In this document: positions 1-10,442 of the stretch, one piece after another
Layout: each line of letters starts with the position of its first letter
How positions within the stretch are numbered: position 1 is the stretch's first letter
NCBI RefSeq assembly: GCF_907165205.1
Contig: NC_058198.1
Coordinates: 16,345,001-16,409,000, forward strand
From: Coccinella septempunctata
Lineage: Eukaryota; Arthropoda; Insecta; Coleoptera; Coccinellidae
Reading direction: 5' to 3'
DNA: 64,000 bases
Translations under genes and position numbers: made by a program
The notes under the pieces: model-generated
Databases searched by the model: none
Told to the model about the DNA's origin: nothing
Seen by the model: only the letters and a program-made list of their open reading frames with translations

Positions 1-1331
1 AACAGTTCTCTCCCTTAGTATTGTCCTATGAATAGGTACATTATAAGGAAACATTCTTCTGGTGTTATTAACATTTTTGTAATCCTCAAAATAATGAATT
101 CGTTTTCTAAAAAAAAGTAAGAGCCTATATACATATAATCCATAGACAGTGAGTATATTATTTTTTTCGAAATTTCCTATACATGATTCTCTATAACTCA
201 AACGTAACATAGTACGCAATGCCCTTTTTTGAACAACGAAAATATTTTCCACATTTGATGAACTACCCCCAAAAATTATTCCATATGAAAGTATGGAATG
301 AAAATTTGCAAAATAGACAAGTTTGAGCACATCGAAATTCACTTGACCAATTAACATAAATAATGTGTAACATGCAGAGCTTAATCTGGTCTTAAGTTGT
401 TCTGTATGAGGTCCCCACTTTAATTGACTGTCAAGAACTATACCCAAAAATTTCACATTATCTTCAACCACAACAGAGCTATCAAGAATATCCACAGTTT
501 CAGGAAAATCTAATTTGGAATTATCACTATGAAAAATCATACATTTAGTCTTCTCAATGTTTAGGACAAGATTATAATTAAATAACCAAGTTTTTACCGA
601 GTTAACCACAATATTGCAAACATCAACAGCGTATGGAATACATGACGATCGGGTCAAAATATTTGTATCGTCTGCAAATAATCTCATTGAGGTAGTATCC
701 TGGGACGGCATTGTAGACTTAACTGAAAGAGCATGATTTGTTTCAATGCTTTTAGTCAAAACAGCTGGTGATTTTACTTCAGTCCGAGATGAGGGTATAC
801 TCTTCATCATCCTCTCAATTAGAGGTTCACATTCACTTTTGATCGCCTTAGGTAGAGAATTAACATAAATTATGAACAATAAAGGACCAACAATACTACC
901 CTGAGGGAGTCCTAAAATTGTTTCAATTTCATCCGAGACAAAGGTTTCACCATCAGCCTCCAGAACTACCCGTTGTTTTCTGGACTTCAAATAGCTCTCT
1001 ATGAGTTTGAGTTGACTATCTCTGATATCACAATTATCGAGTACTTCCAAAAGCTTCCGATGATCAACACAGAAAGTCTTCGAAAGGTCCAAAAACAGTG
1101 CCATAGGAATTTGTCCTTGCTCCAGAGCAAGAACAATGTCAATTATGAGCTCAAAAATAGCGGTTTCAATATTTTTATTTTTAACAAAACCATGTTGACA
1201 TCCAGAAATAACATTGAATTTACGAAAAAAATTGGACATTCTATTGCTTAAAATCTTTTCAAAAACTTTAGAAAATGAAGAGAGGATGCTTATAGGCCTA
1301 TAGTTGTTAAGGTCATCTTTGCTACCTTTTT
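1..1331 (-). pseudogene. Non-LTR retrotransposon reverse transcriptase, palm to C-terminal part (runs off left edge)
   Basis: Read on the minus strand, this is one open frame of about 440 codons running off base 1. It shows the motif order of CR1/jockey-type reverse transcriptases: NYRPIS (about 1285), the first catalytic aspartate block ALFLDLSK (about 1085), GLPQGSIVGPLLF (about 870), the FADD active site (about 680) and FLGIVLD (about 440). A connection region follows with KLVYFANFHSILSYG and VQKRALR. The enzyme would copy its own mRNA at a nicked chromosomal target. A stretch of about 50 residues between GLPQGS and FADD is longer than I would expect. The frame joins the upstream part (1332-1620) only across a frameshift near 1325, where residues between GIFP and KKGS appear lost, so the copy is probably dead. 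The clade is inferred from motif style only. Confidence 0.88.
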
Positions 1332-1620
1332 TATGTAGGGAAAAATACCCTCCGTGAAAGAACGATTGATTATAAAAGTTAATGGTTCAATGATAAAGTC
1401 TATCGATGCTTTTATCACTTTCATCGGTATTTCATCATGGCCCCATGATGTATTGGTTTTCAAAGATTTCACAACTTGTACAATTTCGTCCTGCGTAATA
1501 TCAAACATGAAAAAAGAATTATCAAGTTTGCTCTGAGAATTAGGGATAATAGACATCATATTTCTTCGGAAATTGATGAATGGGGACCTGGAAAGTATCT
1601 TCATCACCTCCAGACTGAAT
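1332..1620 (-). pseudogene. Reverse transcriptase N-terminal fragment of the same non-LTR element
   Basis: The minus-strand frame carries the start of a non-LTR reverse transcriptase: a segment with SWGHDEIPMKVIK followed by PLTFIINRSFTEGIFP. This matches the common pattern of glycine-aspartate-isoleucine-proline, then a serine-rich helix, then G-x-FP-x-x-x-K. It reads into the next block (1-1331) except for a frameshift and small deletion near 1325. Its upstream end near 1610-1620 adjoins sequence that does not continue the frame. Confidence 0.8.
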
Positions 1621-2039
1621 ATTTACGCTCCAATAAGGAGGATTAGGCAATTTGACATCTTTCACATACCGAAGAGACAAACCAATAGCGCTATGAACTC
1701 TCCTGTTCATAGAATGCTCAGTCAATGTAACAGCTTTAAAGAAGTAATTGACCCATTTTTTCTCAGCACAATTTCTGTCAAGTCAAGGCTAAAGAATTAT
1801 TTCATCACATCTTACCATTGATCGCGGTATTCTGACTTTCGGCCCACATGGATGATGTATACTGTTGTGGTGGTTTTTTCTTTTTATATTGAATACGTAA
1901 TTTTAATTCTCCAGCATTTTTTTTTGCTTTTTCTAAGGTACTTCTATTTTTTTTTTTTTAATCTAAATTGTGACCATTTTTTGGGTATTTAATTAACTGT
2001 ATGTGTCCTGATTAACAATAAACAATAAACAATAGATCT
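1621..2039. other. Scrambled segment inside the non-LTR element
   Basis: The frames of the endonuclease-linker part (right) and the reverse transcriptase part (left) do not meet here. The stretch holds long T-runs (1909-1925, 1948-1960) and a short minus-strand frame around 1600-1760 that I cannot assign. It may be an insertion or a local rearrangement. No gene is supported. Confidence 0.4.
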
Positions 2040-2873
2040 GGTTAAACCTTCAGTTAATTTAACTGGAATATTTGCAAAAAATATATTGAACCGATTTGCC
2101 AGAGCTGAGTGGTCGCTTTGACCAAGAGATACCTCGTTATGAACTTTATTCTTGGTTAGAGAATTAATAATCCTCCACGAAGCTTTGGATTTATTTTCAG
2201 AATTTACAATGATCTCGTTGAAATATTCTCTCTTCGTTGTGGTCAAAAGAGAATCATATCTCCTTTTAGTGGACCTATAGACATCCCTGAATTCTGGTTT
2301 ACAGAATGATATAACATAAAGTTTGTCTAGGGTATCTTTCGGTTTTTTAATTTCGGGAGTTTGTCTAAAAACACCAGGAGAAACCAGTCGAATAGCAACT
2401 TTAGGAAAACACAGCTCAAAAATTTCCGAAAAACGTTGGTGGAAAACATTCCAAAGTTGACTAGGATCAAGTTTGCTGCCGTAAACACCATCCCATTCCA
2501 TCAGTGACAGTTCCCGTAAAAACCTCTCAATTGATTTGTCATTTATAATTCTTTTCTTTACAAATTTATTCTTCATTTTGTCACCGCAAATCAATGTGGA
2601 GATAAACTTCAATCCTGAATGATCTGAGATGTGGTACTCAACTACATTAGTATTACCGCTAAGGGAGGTGAACACATTGTCTATACAAGAGCCAGACACA
2701 GGACGTGTTGGCTTAAAATTTGCAATTCTGACATTGAAATTCTCCAACAAAGACAGAAATTCTCTAACATCAGAAGAAGAAGACAGAATATCTAGGTTAA
2801 AATCTCCTACCAGAATATAGTCAGATGTCTCCGACAAGCAACGCTCAAAAATTTCTCTTAGGCATTCGAGGAA
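2040..2873 (-). pseudogene. Non-LTR retrotransposon endonuclease (EEP) C-terminal half plus linker
   Basis: A minus-strand frame of about 275 codons contains the endonuclease/exonuclease/phosphatase signature LVGDFNLD (about 2810), then SCIDNVF (about 2690) and SDHSG (about 2620), which hold the metal-binding and catalytic aspartate and histidine. This apurinic-type endonuclease nicks the target for integration. Downstream is the usual linker of CR1/jockey ORF2 proteins ending in RFNIFFANI near 2050, where the frame breaks. The upstream end is separated from the N-terminal half by a single-base frameshift near 2873. Confidence 0.85.
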
Positions 2874-3086
2874 CTATACAACATCGGCTAATGGCGGGGT
2901 ATTAGGCCTATAGATACAAATAATAAGCATTTTACAGTTTTCCATATACAAACTGGCAGCACAACATTCAATGACATTAGGAATACTTAGTGAATTATAA
3001 TCTTGCCTATCAGTACACTTCAGATCTTCCTTGCAGTAAATTGCAGTTCCACCATGTCTTCCTTTCAAAAGGTAAAAACTTGAAAC
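2874..3086 (-). pseudogene. EEP endonuclease, middle N-terminal piece
   Basis: The minus-strand frame reads KGRHGGTAIYCKED and later IICIYRPN, the strand and loop before the GDFN motif in EEP endonucleases of non-LTR elements. The coding sequence stops abruptly at 3087. Its missing N-terminal part is found at 5016-5190: the residues EGYKL there continue in frame and in sense into VSSFYLLKGRHGG here. This shows that 3089-5013 is an insertion. Confidence 0.85.
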
Positions 3087-3432
3087 AACACTGAGAAAAC
3101 AATTTATTAACTATAATGCATATTTATTAATACGTAATATGGGCTATATTCGAATATGGCGTAATGAATCTTTATTCCTCAGAAATAAATGCTTTATTGG
3201 ATATCCTACAATAAATATTTCTTATTTATTAATATATTGAAATATATTTATTACTAAAGAATTGAGTTTTTCGTTAATATATAATAAGCTTCGTTATTAG
3301 TTGGTTTGTTGAGAGATGAACCTATTGAATTCAGTCCATTAATAAAAGGATAATCAAAACTCTCCAATGAAAATACATTTATTTTTAATTAATTATTAAA
3401 GATGAAAAATTCGAAAAATCTTGACATGTATC

Positions 3433-3433
<1 letters not shown>

Positions 3434-3464
<31 letters not shown>

Positions 3465-3466
3465 TC
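3434..3466. repeat. (TTTA)n microsatellite, probable retroelement tail
   Basis: About eight consecutive TTTA units. They stand at the 3' end of the minus-strand non-LTR fragment, so they are probably its simple-sequence tail. Confidence 0.8.
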
Positions 3467-4285
3467 TTAACGGACATGCCAATTTACGAATTATTATCAT
3501 TATTATTATTAATTACAAACAGCAAAGCCAATTTTCCAATAAGATATACAATATTCCAAAATTTACAAGAAAACAAACAAAAATGTTGAAATCTACAAAA
3601 AAAAAAAAAACATCAAAGGAAAAACAACAAGAACAGTTGACAAGTTCAAATAGCTTCAAAATATCTTTTAAGACTAAAAATAGATATCTGAAAAAGATCA
3701 ATCTCCGATGCATTTGCCCCTTTTATCGCTCGTGCAATCGGATTATTCATGGCATAATTAGTGGGGTTATATTCGATGTATAAGAGATCTCTATGTCTAA
3801 GGAATACATTTTTAGCATTAAGTTTTATCTTAGATACTAAGTATTCACAATCAATGTAATTATTGATTAGTTTATATACAAACATTACATCAAAATTATT
3901 CCTTCTTATAGATAGTGGTTTCATTGATAAAGACACGTGTAGATGGTCGTAGTTTATTGAGGCCTTGGGAATACTCATTTTGTAAGCAACCCATCTTAAA
4001 AATTTTCGTTGCACGCGCTCAATATTATTTTTGTGTACTTCATAATAAGGAGTCCAAACTACAGTTGAATATTCCAATATACTTCGGACATTCGCAAAAT
4101 AAACACTTTTTAAGGCAGAGATATTATTAAAATCTTTGAGTTTTCTCTTAATAAATCCAAGCATCCTCATAGCTTTCTGAGTTATGATGAAAATATGCTG
4201 AATCAAATTCAGTTGGTGGTCGAGGTGTATTCCTAGATCTTTAACAATTAGGCTATCACAAAATATAACAAAAAAATACAAAATA
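3434..4285 (-). pseudogene. Second non-LTR retrotransposon: RT C-terminal domain and 3' end
   Basis: A minus-strand frame (4281-3646, about 210 codons) reads VKDLGIHLDHQLN, KAMRMLGFIKR, SVYFANVRSILEYSTVVW and ERVQRKFLRW. This is the conserved region after the polymerase core in CR1/jockey-type ORF2 proteins. It is a different family member from the element at 1-3086, whose equivalent region differs. After the stop codon a short AT-rich 3' region ends in a (TAAA)n tail at about 3434-3466, as expected for the 3' end of such an element. The 5' truncation near 4260-4285 is typical of incomplete target-primed reverse transcription. It lies within the CACTG transposon, so it was either captured by it or inserted into it. 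Confidence 0.82.
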
Positions 4286-4645
4286 AGTCATAGACATATC
4301 ATCAGCACCATAAAAAATAACCAACCTTCTCCTGCGTCTGATTGAATCCTCAAAAAATTGACCTTTTTCGAATGGGGTAATCCTTCCTCCTCTAGAATGT
4401 TCTCCACATAATTAAAAACACTCACTGAACCCACTTCACTTCACTTCAGTCCACTGTCTCCACTCACTCTTTTCAACACCATAGACAAGAAATTATTTGT
4501 AGAAACCGCTCTAATAATCTTGTTCAAACTCTCAAGTCACAAGAAAAAAAAACAGGGATCTATAATATTCAGATTAATCTGGAAATCTCCCTGTATTGCA
4601 TCAAATTTCAATAGTAGACTGAATACTAGAACCGACGCTTTGCTT

Positions 4646-4676
4646 GACCAATAGAGACGCTTGCCATCTATTGGTC
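4646..4676. repeat. Perfect 10-bp inverted repeat (hairpin)
   Basis: GACCAATAGA at 4646-4655 and its exact complement TCTATTGGTC at 4667-4676 are separated by 11 bases. It lies in the right part of the CACTG transposon. Function unknown. A further short inverted pair (ACAGGGA ... TCCCTGT) lies at about 4551-4593. Confidence 0.6.
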
Positions 4677-5015
4677 GACAAGATTCGACAAGTCGAGAAT
4701 GATTTCATAGCTGGCAAATAAATTTTTTTTTGATGTTAACAAAAATAAATAGATTATTTATAAACTATATATTTCTGGGAAATAAAGGTTTAGCCTAAGA
4801 TAACAAAACGATATTCATTTCTATCAAATAAACAATATTTGGACCAAATAAATTAGGCTTCGATAAATTTCTCATTAACTATAAATAACTGAAATTTCTG
4901 AATTTCTTTGAGGGAAATCACGTTTATTTATTATTGGCTTATTAAATTTATAGTGAATAAATTCGGATCAAATAAATATTTATTAAATGTAAACCGTATC
5001 ATTTTTTTCAGTGAA

Positions 5016-5198
5016 GCTTGTAACCCTCCAACATGCCGGCTTCGAGTTCATCTTTGGATTTCCAATGCTCAGTTATCGCCACTATGTCTGCACCCTCTTC
5101 CAGAGCCATCAAGTGCAGCTTATTGAGAGCAGTACCCAGAGACTGGACATTCTGAAGGAGAAGGCAGAAATGACGCTTTGCAGCACAATGCTCCGATA
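5016..5198 (-). pseudogene. EEP endonuclease N-terminus of the split non-LTR element
   Basis: The minus-strand frame reads QNVQSLGTALNKLHLM, then DIVAITEHWK and GYKL. This is the first strand-loop-strand of retroelement EEP endonucleases, with the glutamate of the ITEHW motif as a metal ligand. It continues in frame at 3086 once the CACTG transposon is removed. It begins directly after, or slightly overlapping, the ORF1 stop codon at 5199-5201 in another frame, the usual ORF1/ORF2 arrangement. Confidence 0.85.
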
Positions 5199-5479
5199 CT
5201 ATGCCATCAATTGATTCTCTCTGGACTTCTGAAAAAATTGTTTATCAAAGGAAAATTCCCTCAAGACTATACCTTCCGGCCAAAAAGAATCGCTGAAGAC
5301 CTCATCAAGAGCTTCCTTTGATGGGAGACCAATACTAAAAGCAGAGTTTTGGCCAACTATGTTTAGTTTCTTCACAATTATCTGATCACTTCCAGGTACA
5401 CCCTCCAAAAAAGATTTTATATCCATTTCAGAAACTGATTTTCCCGCAATGCTCCCAACATAAATCCAGCGCCTCCGGA
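5199..5479 (-). pseudogene. ORF1 C-terminal fragment of the non-LTR element
   Basis: The minus-strand frame of about 93 codons begins after a stop near 5479 and reads RRWIYVGSIAG, then SFLEGVPGSDQ, and later FWPEGIVLREF. Similar C-termini (a WP-G-x-x-x-R-x-F ending just upstream of ORF2) occur in ORF1 proteins of insect CR1/jockey-type elements, which bind nucleic acid. The N-terminal zinc-knuckle part is absent, so the element is 5' truncated or broken here. Confidence 0.6.
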
Positions 5480-6986
5480 TATCCTACAGATAATTGGAAA
5501 AATTTGCTCTTTTGAGTTTCACTAGTTATAATGGCGTCATAGATCTAACGCTACGCTACGCACCGTAATTTTTTATATTGTTTTCTCATTATTCCATATG
5601 CCAGCTTCAGTACTCTCGCGAATATTATTATTCCAGTTTCAACCTCAAGAAAAAGGCTACTGCAACCAAAATTTTTCGTTATTTTCTCTAATAAATTTCA
5701 GCAATCCATTTTAAGAAATTCATGACGAAAGAAAGTAGAAGTCAACGTTCATACTTAATTATCGAAATCTCATTTCTCTTGACAAAAACGAAGGGGATTT
5801 ATCTGTAAAAAAAACCAGAACAATATCATGGAAACCAAAAAAGTGCCATAACTGATCTAAGGGACTACTATTTCTTGATAAGCAAAAAAAACCCTATTCA
5901 AAACCATTGACGTATTCAAGTATACAGTAAAATATTTGTTACTTTGACTAGGTGACAGGTACAGAATAACCAATACAATAAACCATCCCTCAACGTTTCC
6001 GCCCGCAACGGACCGATTTGGTCATAATTACTACCTGCGAAAACAAGGAATTGTTTAGCATGAACTTTGAAGTATTTTGAAATAAGATATTTGATTGTTG
6101 ATGCATTTTTCGGAAATATTGCAATTAATTATCGATTTATGTTCGAACGCCAGCATCTCAAAATAGAACTTTCTTCTATAAAACGGCCTTTTCAAAATCA
6201 TTTTGAATATTTTCGATAGCCGGATCAGCATAGAAATCATAAAATATCTAATCTAAACAGCAAATGAAGTTGGACGGCCAAAAACTTGCATAAGTTTGAC
6301 TATGTCTAATTTCGACATTATTTTGGCGATATTTTATTTTCACTTTACTGAATGTCACTTGCATTGGTTATTTTTTTTTTAATATCTTCTTTTCGTACTG
6401 GGCGTGAATATAATTTCCGAATTTCGTCTTAAATTTTAGAGATAGTGAGGCCTTACAAATGTTTTAGTGTGACTTTCGGACTAATATCAAGTTATTTCCG
6501 TATAACTTGTTACTCGATGGGTAATCCATGCCGTTTTTTAAGAAACCAAGTTTTTAGCTCTTATAATATGAGAATATTTCATTTTAATTATTTATTTATT
6601 TATTTATTCATTATTATATACTCAAAATTTTTCGGTTTCCCGGTTAAGACATTGAAAATGAAATTCATGAAGTAGATAGTAGTGCTTCGTATAATTAGGG
6701 TGAAAATAAAAAATAACGATTCTGTACTTATATATAGGAACCTACATGGATTTCTGCATATACATCAGAGTCGTTAAATCTATTCAGGGACATTCTTTCT
6801 ATAGTTTTTATTTCCTCAGGAAAAACGTGTATACCATCTACAACGTGAATGTAAATGATGAAAAATAATTCTCTAGAAATTATTAATTTTGAAATATTGT
6901 TTGGAGCAGCGAGATTTGAAACAAACTTAAGAATTGAAATACTAATGCGCTTCAATACTTGCTTATCCAGATAGTTATTATCTGTT
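5480..6986. other. AT-rich region without recognisable gene
   Basis: Several short frames (for example 6055-6240 and 6728-7000, minus) show no motif I recognise and have low-complexity composition. A (TTTA)n microsatellite lies at about 6589-6608. I see no promoter, RNA gene or transposon end that I can support. Confidence 0.5.
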
Positions 6987-8166
6987 AATAGTATTCGCAT
7001 CCATGTTCATTAAACTGAAGAAAGATAGCAGGAATTTGGACACTTATTATTCAAAAATTTTATTCAAAATTTGCCGACGTTTCGGGGAAGCATTTCTCCT
7101 TTCTCAATGCTGTGGGAAACAAGTAAGCATTAACGTTTAACATAGGAGACGAAAGCCATGACAAAGCACTCACCTTATATAATCATGATCATCTGGTCAA
7201 CAGAGCTGTATCACTCAGCAATGAGAGGTTCATACCACAAAATTTAGATAAGGTCACGAAAATATTACGAAGGAACAACTATCCACTTCACTACATCAAG
7301 ACCATAATTAACGAGTACAAAAGAAAACAACAACGGGAGTATGTCACACCGGGATTGGAAGAGCCTTCAGCCAGTAATGATAACAGTGTTAGGAGGTTCA
7401 CAAGACTGGTTATGTATCCTGGGCTGTCATACCAGATAAACAGGGTGTTTCGGGAGCACAATGTGACAGCTGCCTTTTACAATAAGATCAATGTAAAGAA
7501 GAGATTCTTCACCAAGCTCAAAGACGACACCCCCATCCTAAAACAATCAGAGGTGATATACAAGATTCCGTGTGGTGACTGCGAGAGATGTTATGTGGGC
7601 CAAACCAAGCAGTTGCTCCAGGACAGAATCAGACAACACCAAAATGACGTAAACAAGAGGGATAAAAGTACACAGAGGACAGCACTAGCCACACATGCAA
7701 TAGTGAATTCACATAGTTTTGACTTCTCGAATGTTTCCATATTGGACAAAGAATCAGGCTATAATAGAAGACTCATTAGTGAAATGATACATACAAAGAC
7801 AGTGCACGGTGAATTTTAGAGAGGACACGCAAGACTTAAGCTCGGTGTACCATAGCCTCATAGCTAACATGTTGTTTTGCTCGGTTTGTTAACAACTTTG
7901 TGCAATGTTCTGTTTGTTTTATCTTAGCATAGATGGCGTTGACAGCTGTGACATACCACTAACCCAGAGAAAAAAAAAAAGAAAAAGAAAATGTATTCTG
8001 TGTTAGTCCCCTTTTTAACCTCGACTCTTATAATAGTCTTCAAATTTACCCATGTAACAGAACTCAACAAAAAATCTTTCTAGATCAACAATTTTGTGAC
8101 AATATCTGGCGAATGTCCAACTTATATTTCTCATGTTTGACGATTCAAAAATTTCTTCTTTAAATA
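6987..8166. mobile_element. Rearranged Penelope-like element copy P1
   Basis: 6987-7178 is the 5' end of a PLE in reverse orientation, including the inverted 64-nt intron-like segment (7110-7173). After about 12 unrelated bases, 7191-8166 is the 3' part of a PLE in forward orientation. The forward part encodes the end of the RT thumb region and the GIY-YIG domain (YVGQTKQLLQDRIRQH). It is broken by a 2-bp deletion near 7791 (MIHI becomes MIHTK) and the normal stop codon is changed (ATGTAG to ATGTTG at about 7869). The 3' untranslated region ends at TTTAAATA near 8166. Inverted terminal pieces are a known peculiarity of Penelope copies. Confidence 0.85.
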
Positions 8167-8180
8167 AATCAGCTTTTATC

Positions 8181-10142
8181 ATGAACCATACAACTGTTGA
8201 TATACCCCAGGAGGTAAAATCCACTCTAAGTTTGGGCCCTAAGCATGGTATTATCCCTAAGCAGATACCTAAGTTGGAGCTCATTAAGGACATAGAACAT
8301 TTCACCCAGAACATTACCGATAGTGAGGTTGAAAGAAACTCAATTAGAGCTAGGTGTGTGGGAATAATCAATAATTTTTTAAGAAATAGAGGACAACGAA
8401 GTGACCCCCTAGCAGGGCACTACTCTGGCACAACGAAATTTGTTAGAGACCATCCAGAGATTATTATTTGCGCATCAGATAAGGGCAACAGTACTGTATT
8501 GATGTACAAAGACGAGTACATGAATGAAGCCGAAAATATGTTGAGTGATGAGATGACGTACCTAATAGTGACTGTTGACCCCACCAAGAGGTTGCAGGAC
8601 AGAGTGAACAAATTTTTGAAAATTCTAAAAAGTGATGGAAAGATATCAGAGGCCGATTATAAATCACTTATTTCTCACAATAGCGTCTCCCCCAAGATCT
8701 ATTTTCTCAGGAAAACACACAAAGAAGGGTTAAAACTCAGACCTATAGTTAGTTGTATCAATTCACCCACTCATAAGATAGGAAGATACATACACACCAT
8801 CCTTAATGGTGTTCTTTCCACGTCAGTATATAATGTCAAGAACTCGCATACTTTGGTGGAGGAGCTGAGACTGATCGAGGTACCAGATGATTATGTGCTC
8901 ATATCTCTGGACGTGGTATCTTTGTTTACGAACATTCCTAAAAGTTTGGTGAAGACAGCGTTGACACAGAGCTGGCACTACATTAGAAATTTTACAGTCC
9001 TTGAAAAACAGGAGTTCCTGCAGATGGTTGACATGTGTTTTGATGGGGGCTATTTCGTATTCTGTGGAAGATTTTTTAAACAAAGGGATGGCACAGTGAT
9101 GGGCGCACCGGAGAGCCCATCATTTGCTGATATAGTCATGCACGCTCTATTCCGTTATGTAGTATCTAGGTTGAATTTCGCAATTCCGTTAATAAAGTTG
9201 TATGTGGACGATACACTTCTTCTTGTACCGAAATCACAGATAGAAACAACAGTAAGTGTGTTCAATTCCTATCATCAGAAAATAAGATTCACCCTTGAAA
9301 TGGAAAAAGATTGCAGCATTCCATTTTTGGACCTACTTATTGTAAGGGAAAACAATAAACTTATCACCAACTGGTATACCAAGCCCACACATTCGGGCAG
9401 ATGTATTAACTACTTGTCTAACCACAGTTATAGCCAAAAGAGAAATGTGGCGTTCAATCTGGTCAACAGAGCTGTATCACTCAGCAATGAGAGGTTCATA
9501 CCACAAAATTCAGATAAGGTCACGAAAATATTACGAAGGAACAACTATCCACTTCACTACATCAAGACCATAATTAACGAGTACAAAAGAAAACAACAAC
9601 GGGAGTATGTCACACCGGGATTGGAAGAGCCTTCAGCCAGTAATGATAACAGTGTTAGGAGGTTCACAAGACTGGTTATGTATCCTGGGCTGTCATACCA
9701 GATAAACAGGGTGATTCGGGAGCACAATGTGACAGCTGCCTTTTACAATAAGATCAATGTAAAGAAGAGATTCTTCACCAAGCTCAAAGACGACAACCCC
9801 ATCCTAAAACAATCAGAGGTGATATTCAAGATTCCGTGTGGTGACTGCGAGAGATGTTATGTGGGCCAAACCAAGCAGTTGCTCCAGGACAGAATCAGAC
9901 AACACCAAAATGACGTAAACAAGAGGGATAAAAGTACACAGAGGACAGCACTAGCCACACATGCAATAGTGAATTCACATAGTTTTGACTTCTCGAATGT
10001 TTCCATATTGGACAAAGAATCAGGCTATAATAGAAGACTCATTAGTGAAATGATACACATACAAAGACAGTGCACGGTGAATTTTAGAGAGGACACGCAA
10101 GACTTAAGCTCGGTGTACCATAGCCTCATAGCTAACATGTAG
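8181..10142 (+). CDS. Penelope-like RT/GIY-YIG protein, 5'-truncated copy P2 (open frame intact)
   Basis: The 653-residue frame begins at ATG 8181 and lacks about 175 N-terminal residues: element sequence starts abruptly at 8173, directly after the end of P1. It contains the PLE reverse transcriptase blocks KTHKEGLKLRPIVS, LISLDVVSLFTNIP, MGAPESPSFAD and LYVDDTLLL (catalytic YVDD about residue 355), then IPFLDLLIV and the thumb. A C-terminal GIY-YIG nuclease follows (CGDCERCYVG, the conserved arginine in QDRIRQH, the late glutamate region SEMIHI). Such proteins nick DNA and prime reverse transcription. No stop or frameshift lies within it, unlike every longer copy in the window. Loss of the N-terminus and leader suggests it is not autonomous. 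Its upstream frame is open back to 8133 through the 3' region of P1. Confidence 0.9.
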   Translation: MNHTTVDIPQEVKSTLSLGPKHGIIPKQIPKLELIKDIEHFTQNITDSEVERNSIRARCVGIINNFLRNRGQRSDPLAGHYSGTTKFVRDHPEIIICASDKGNSTVLMYKDEYMNEAENMLSDEMTYLIVTVDPTKRLQDRVNKFLKILKSDGKISEADYKSLISHNSVSPKIYFLRKTHKEGLKLRPIVSCINSPTHKIGRYIHTILNGVLSTSVYNVKNSHTLVEELRLIEVPDDYVLISLDVVSLFTNIPKSLVKTALTQSWHYIRNFTVLEKQEFLQMVDMCFDGGYFVFCGRFFKQRDGTVMGAPESPSFADIVMHALFRYVVSRLNFAIPLIKLYVDDTLLLVPKSQIETTVSVFNSYHQKIRFTLEMEKDCSIPFLDLLIVRENNKLITNWYTKPTHSGRCINYLSNHSYSQKRNVAFNLVNRAVSLSNERFIPQNSDKVTKILRRNNYPLHYIKTIINEYKRKQQREYVTPGLEEPSASNDNSVRRFTRLVMYPGLSYQINRVIREHNVTAAFYNKINVKKRFFTKLKDDNPILKQSEVIFKIPCGDCERCYVGQTKQLLQDRIRQHQNDVNKRDKSTQRTALATHAIVNSHSFDFSNVSILDKESGYNRRLISEMIHIQRQCTVNFREDTQDLSSVYHSLIANM

Positions 10143-10442
10143 TTTTGCTCGGTTTGTTAACAACTTTGTGCAATGTTCTGTTTGTTTTATCTTAGCATAG
10201 ATGGCGTTGACAGCTGTGACATACCACTAACCCAGAGAAAAAAAGAAAAAGAAAATGTATTCTGTGTTAGTCCCCTTTTCAACCTCGACTCTTATAATAG
10301 TCTTCAAATTTACCCATGTAACAGAACTCAACAAAAAATCTTTCTAGATCAACAATTTTGTGACAATATCTGGCGAATGTCCAATTTATTTTTCTCATGT
10401 TTGACGATTCAAAAATTTCTTCTTTAAATAGAATAAAATAAG
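10143..10442 (+). other. PLE copy P2 3' untranslated region / terminal repeat
   Basis: This 300-base segment follows the stop codon and recurs after every PLE ORF here. It contains an A-rich tract (about 10237-10254) and ends AATAAAATAAG immediately before the GTGAGT of the next copy. The part from the A-rich tract onward also precedes the ORF of tandem copies, so it acts as the redundant terminal (pseudo-LTR) region. Confidence 0.75.

Larger units (their letters stand above)
3089..5013. mobile_element. DNA transposon with CACTG termini (non-autonomous, 1925 bp)
   Basis: The left end begins CACTGAGAAAAC and the right end, read inward on the other strand, begins CACTGAAAAAAA, an imperfect terminal inverted repeat of about 12 bp. 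The insertion is flanked by AA on both sides (3087-3088, 5014-5015). Removing it and one AA restores the endonuclease frame of the host retroelement. CACTG ends with a 2-3 bp target duplication fit the CMC/EnSpm (CACTA) group in animals, but the short repeat leaves the superfamily open. Subterminal AATAAATATTT motifs occur inverted near both ends. There is no transposase. The interior contains a non-LTR fragment (3434-4285). Confidence 0.65.

Noticed and set aside
6728..7000. 90-codon minus-strand frame as a host gene exon
   Set aside because: Its first codons lie in PLE sequence and the rest has no recognisable domain; probably chance in AT-rich DNA.
10173..10427. 84-codon frame (MFCLFYLSIDG) in the PLE 3' region, repeated after most PLE copies
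   Set aside because: It recurs only because the 3' region is repeated. It is truncated or shifted in several copies (P1, P3, P6, P9) and has no recognisable domain.
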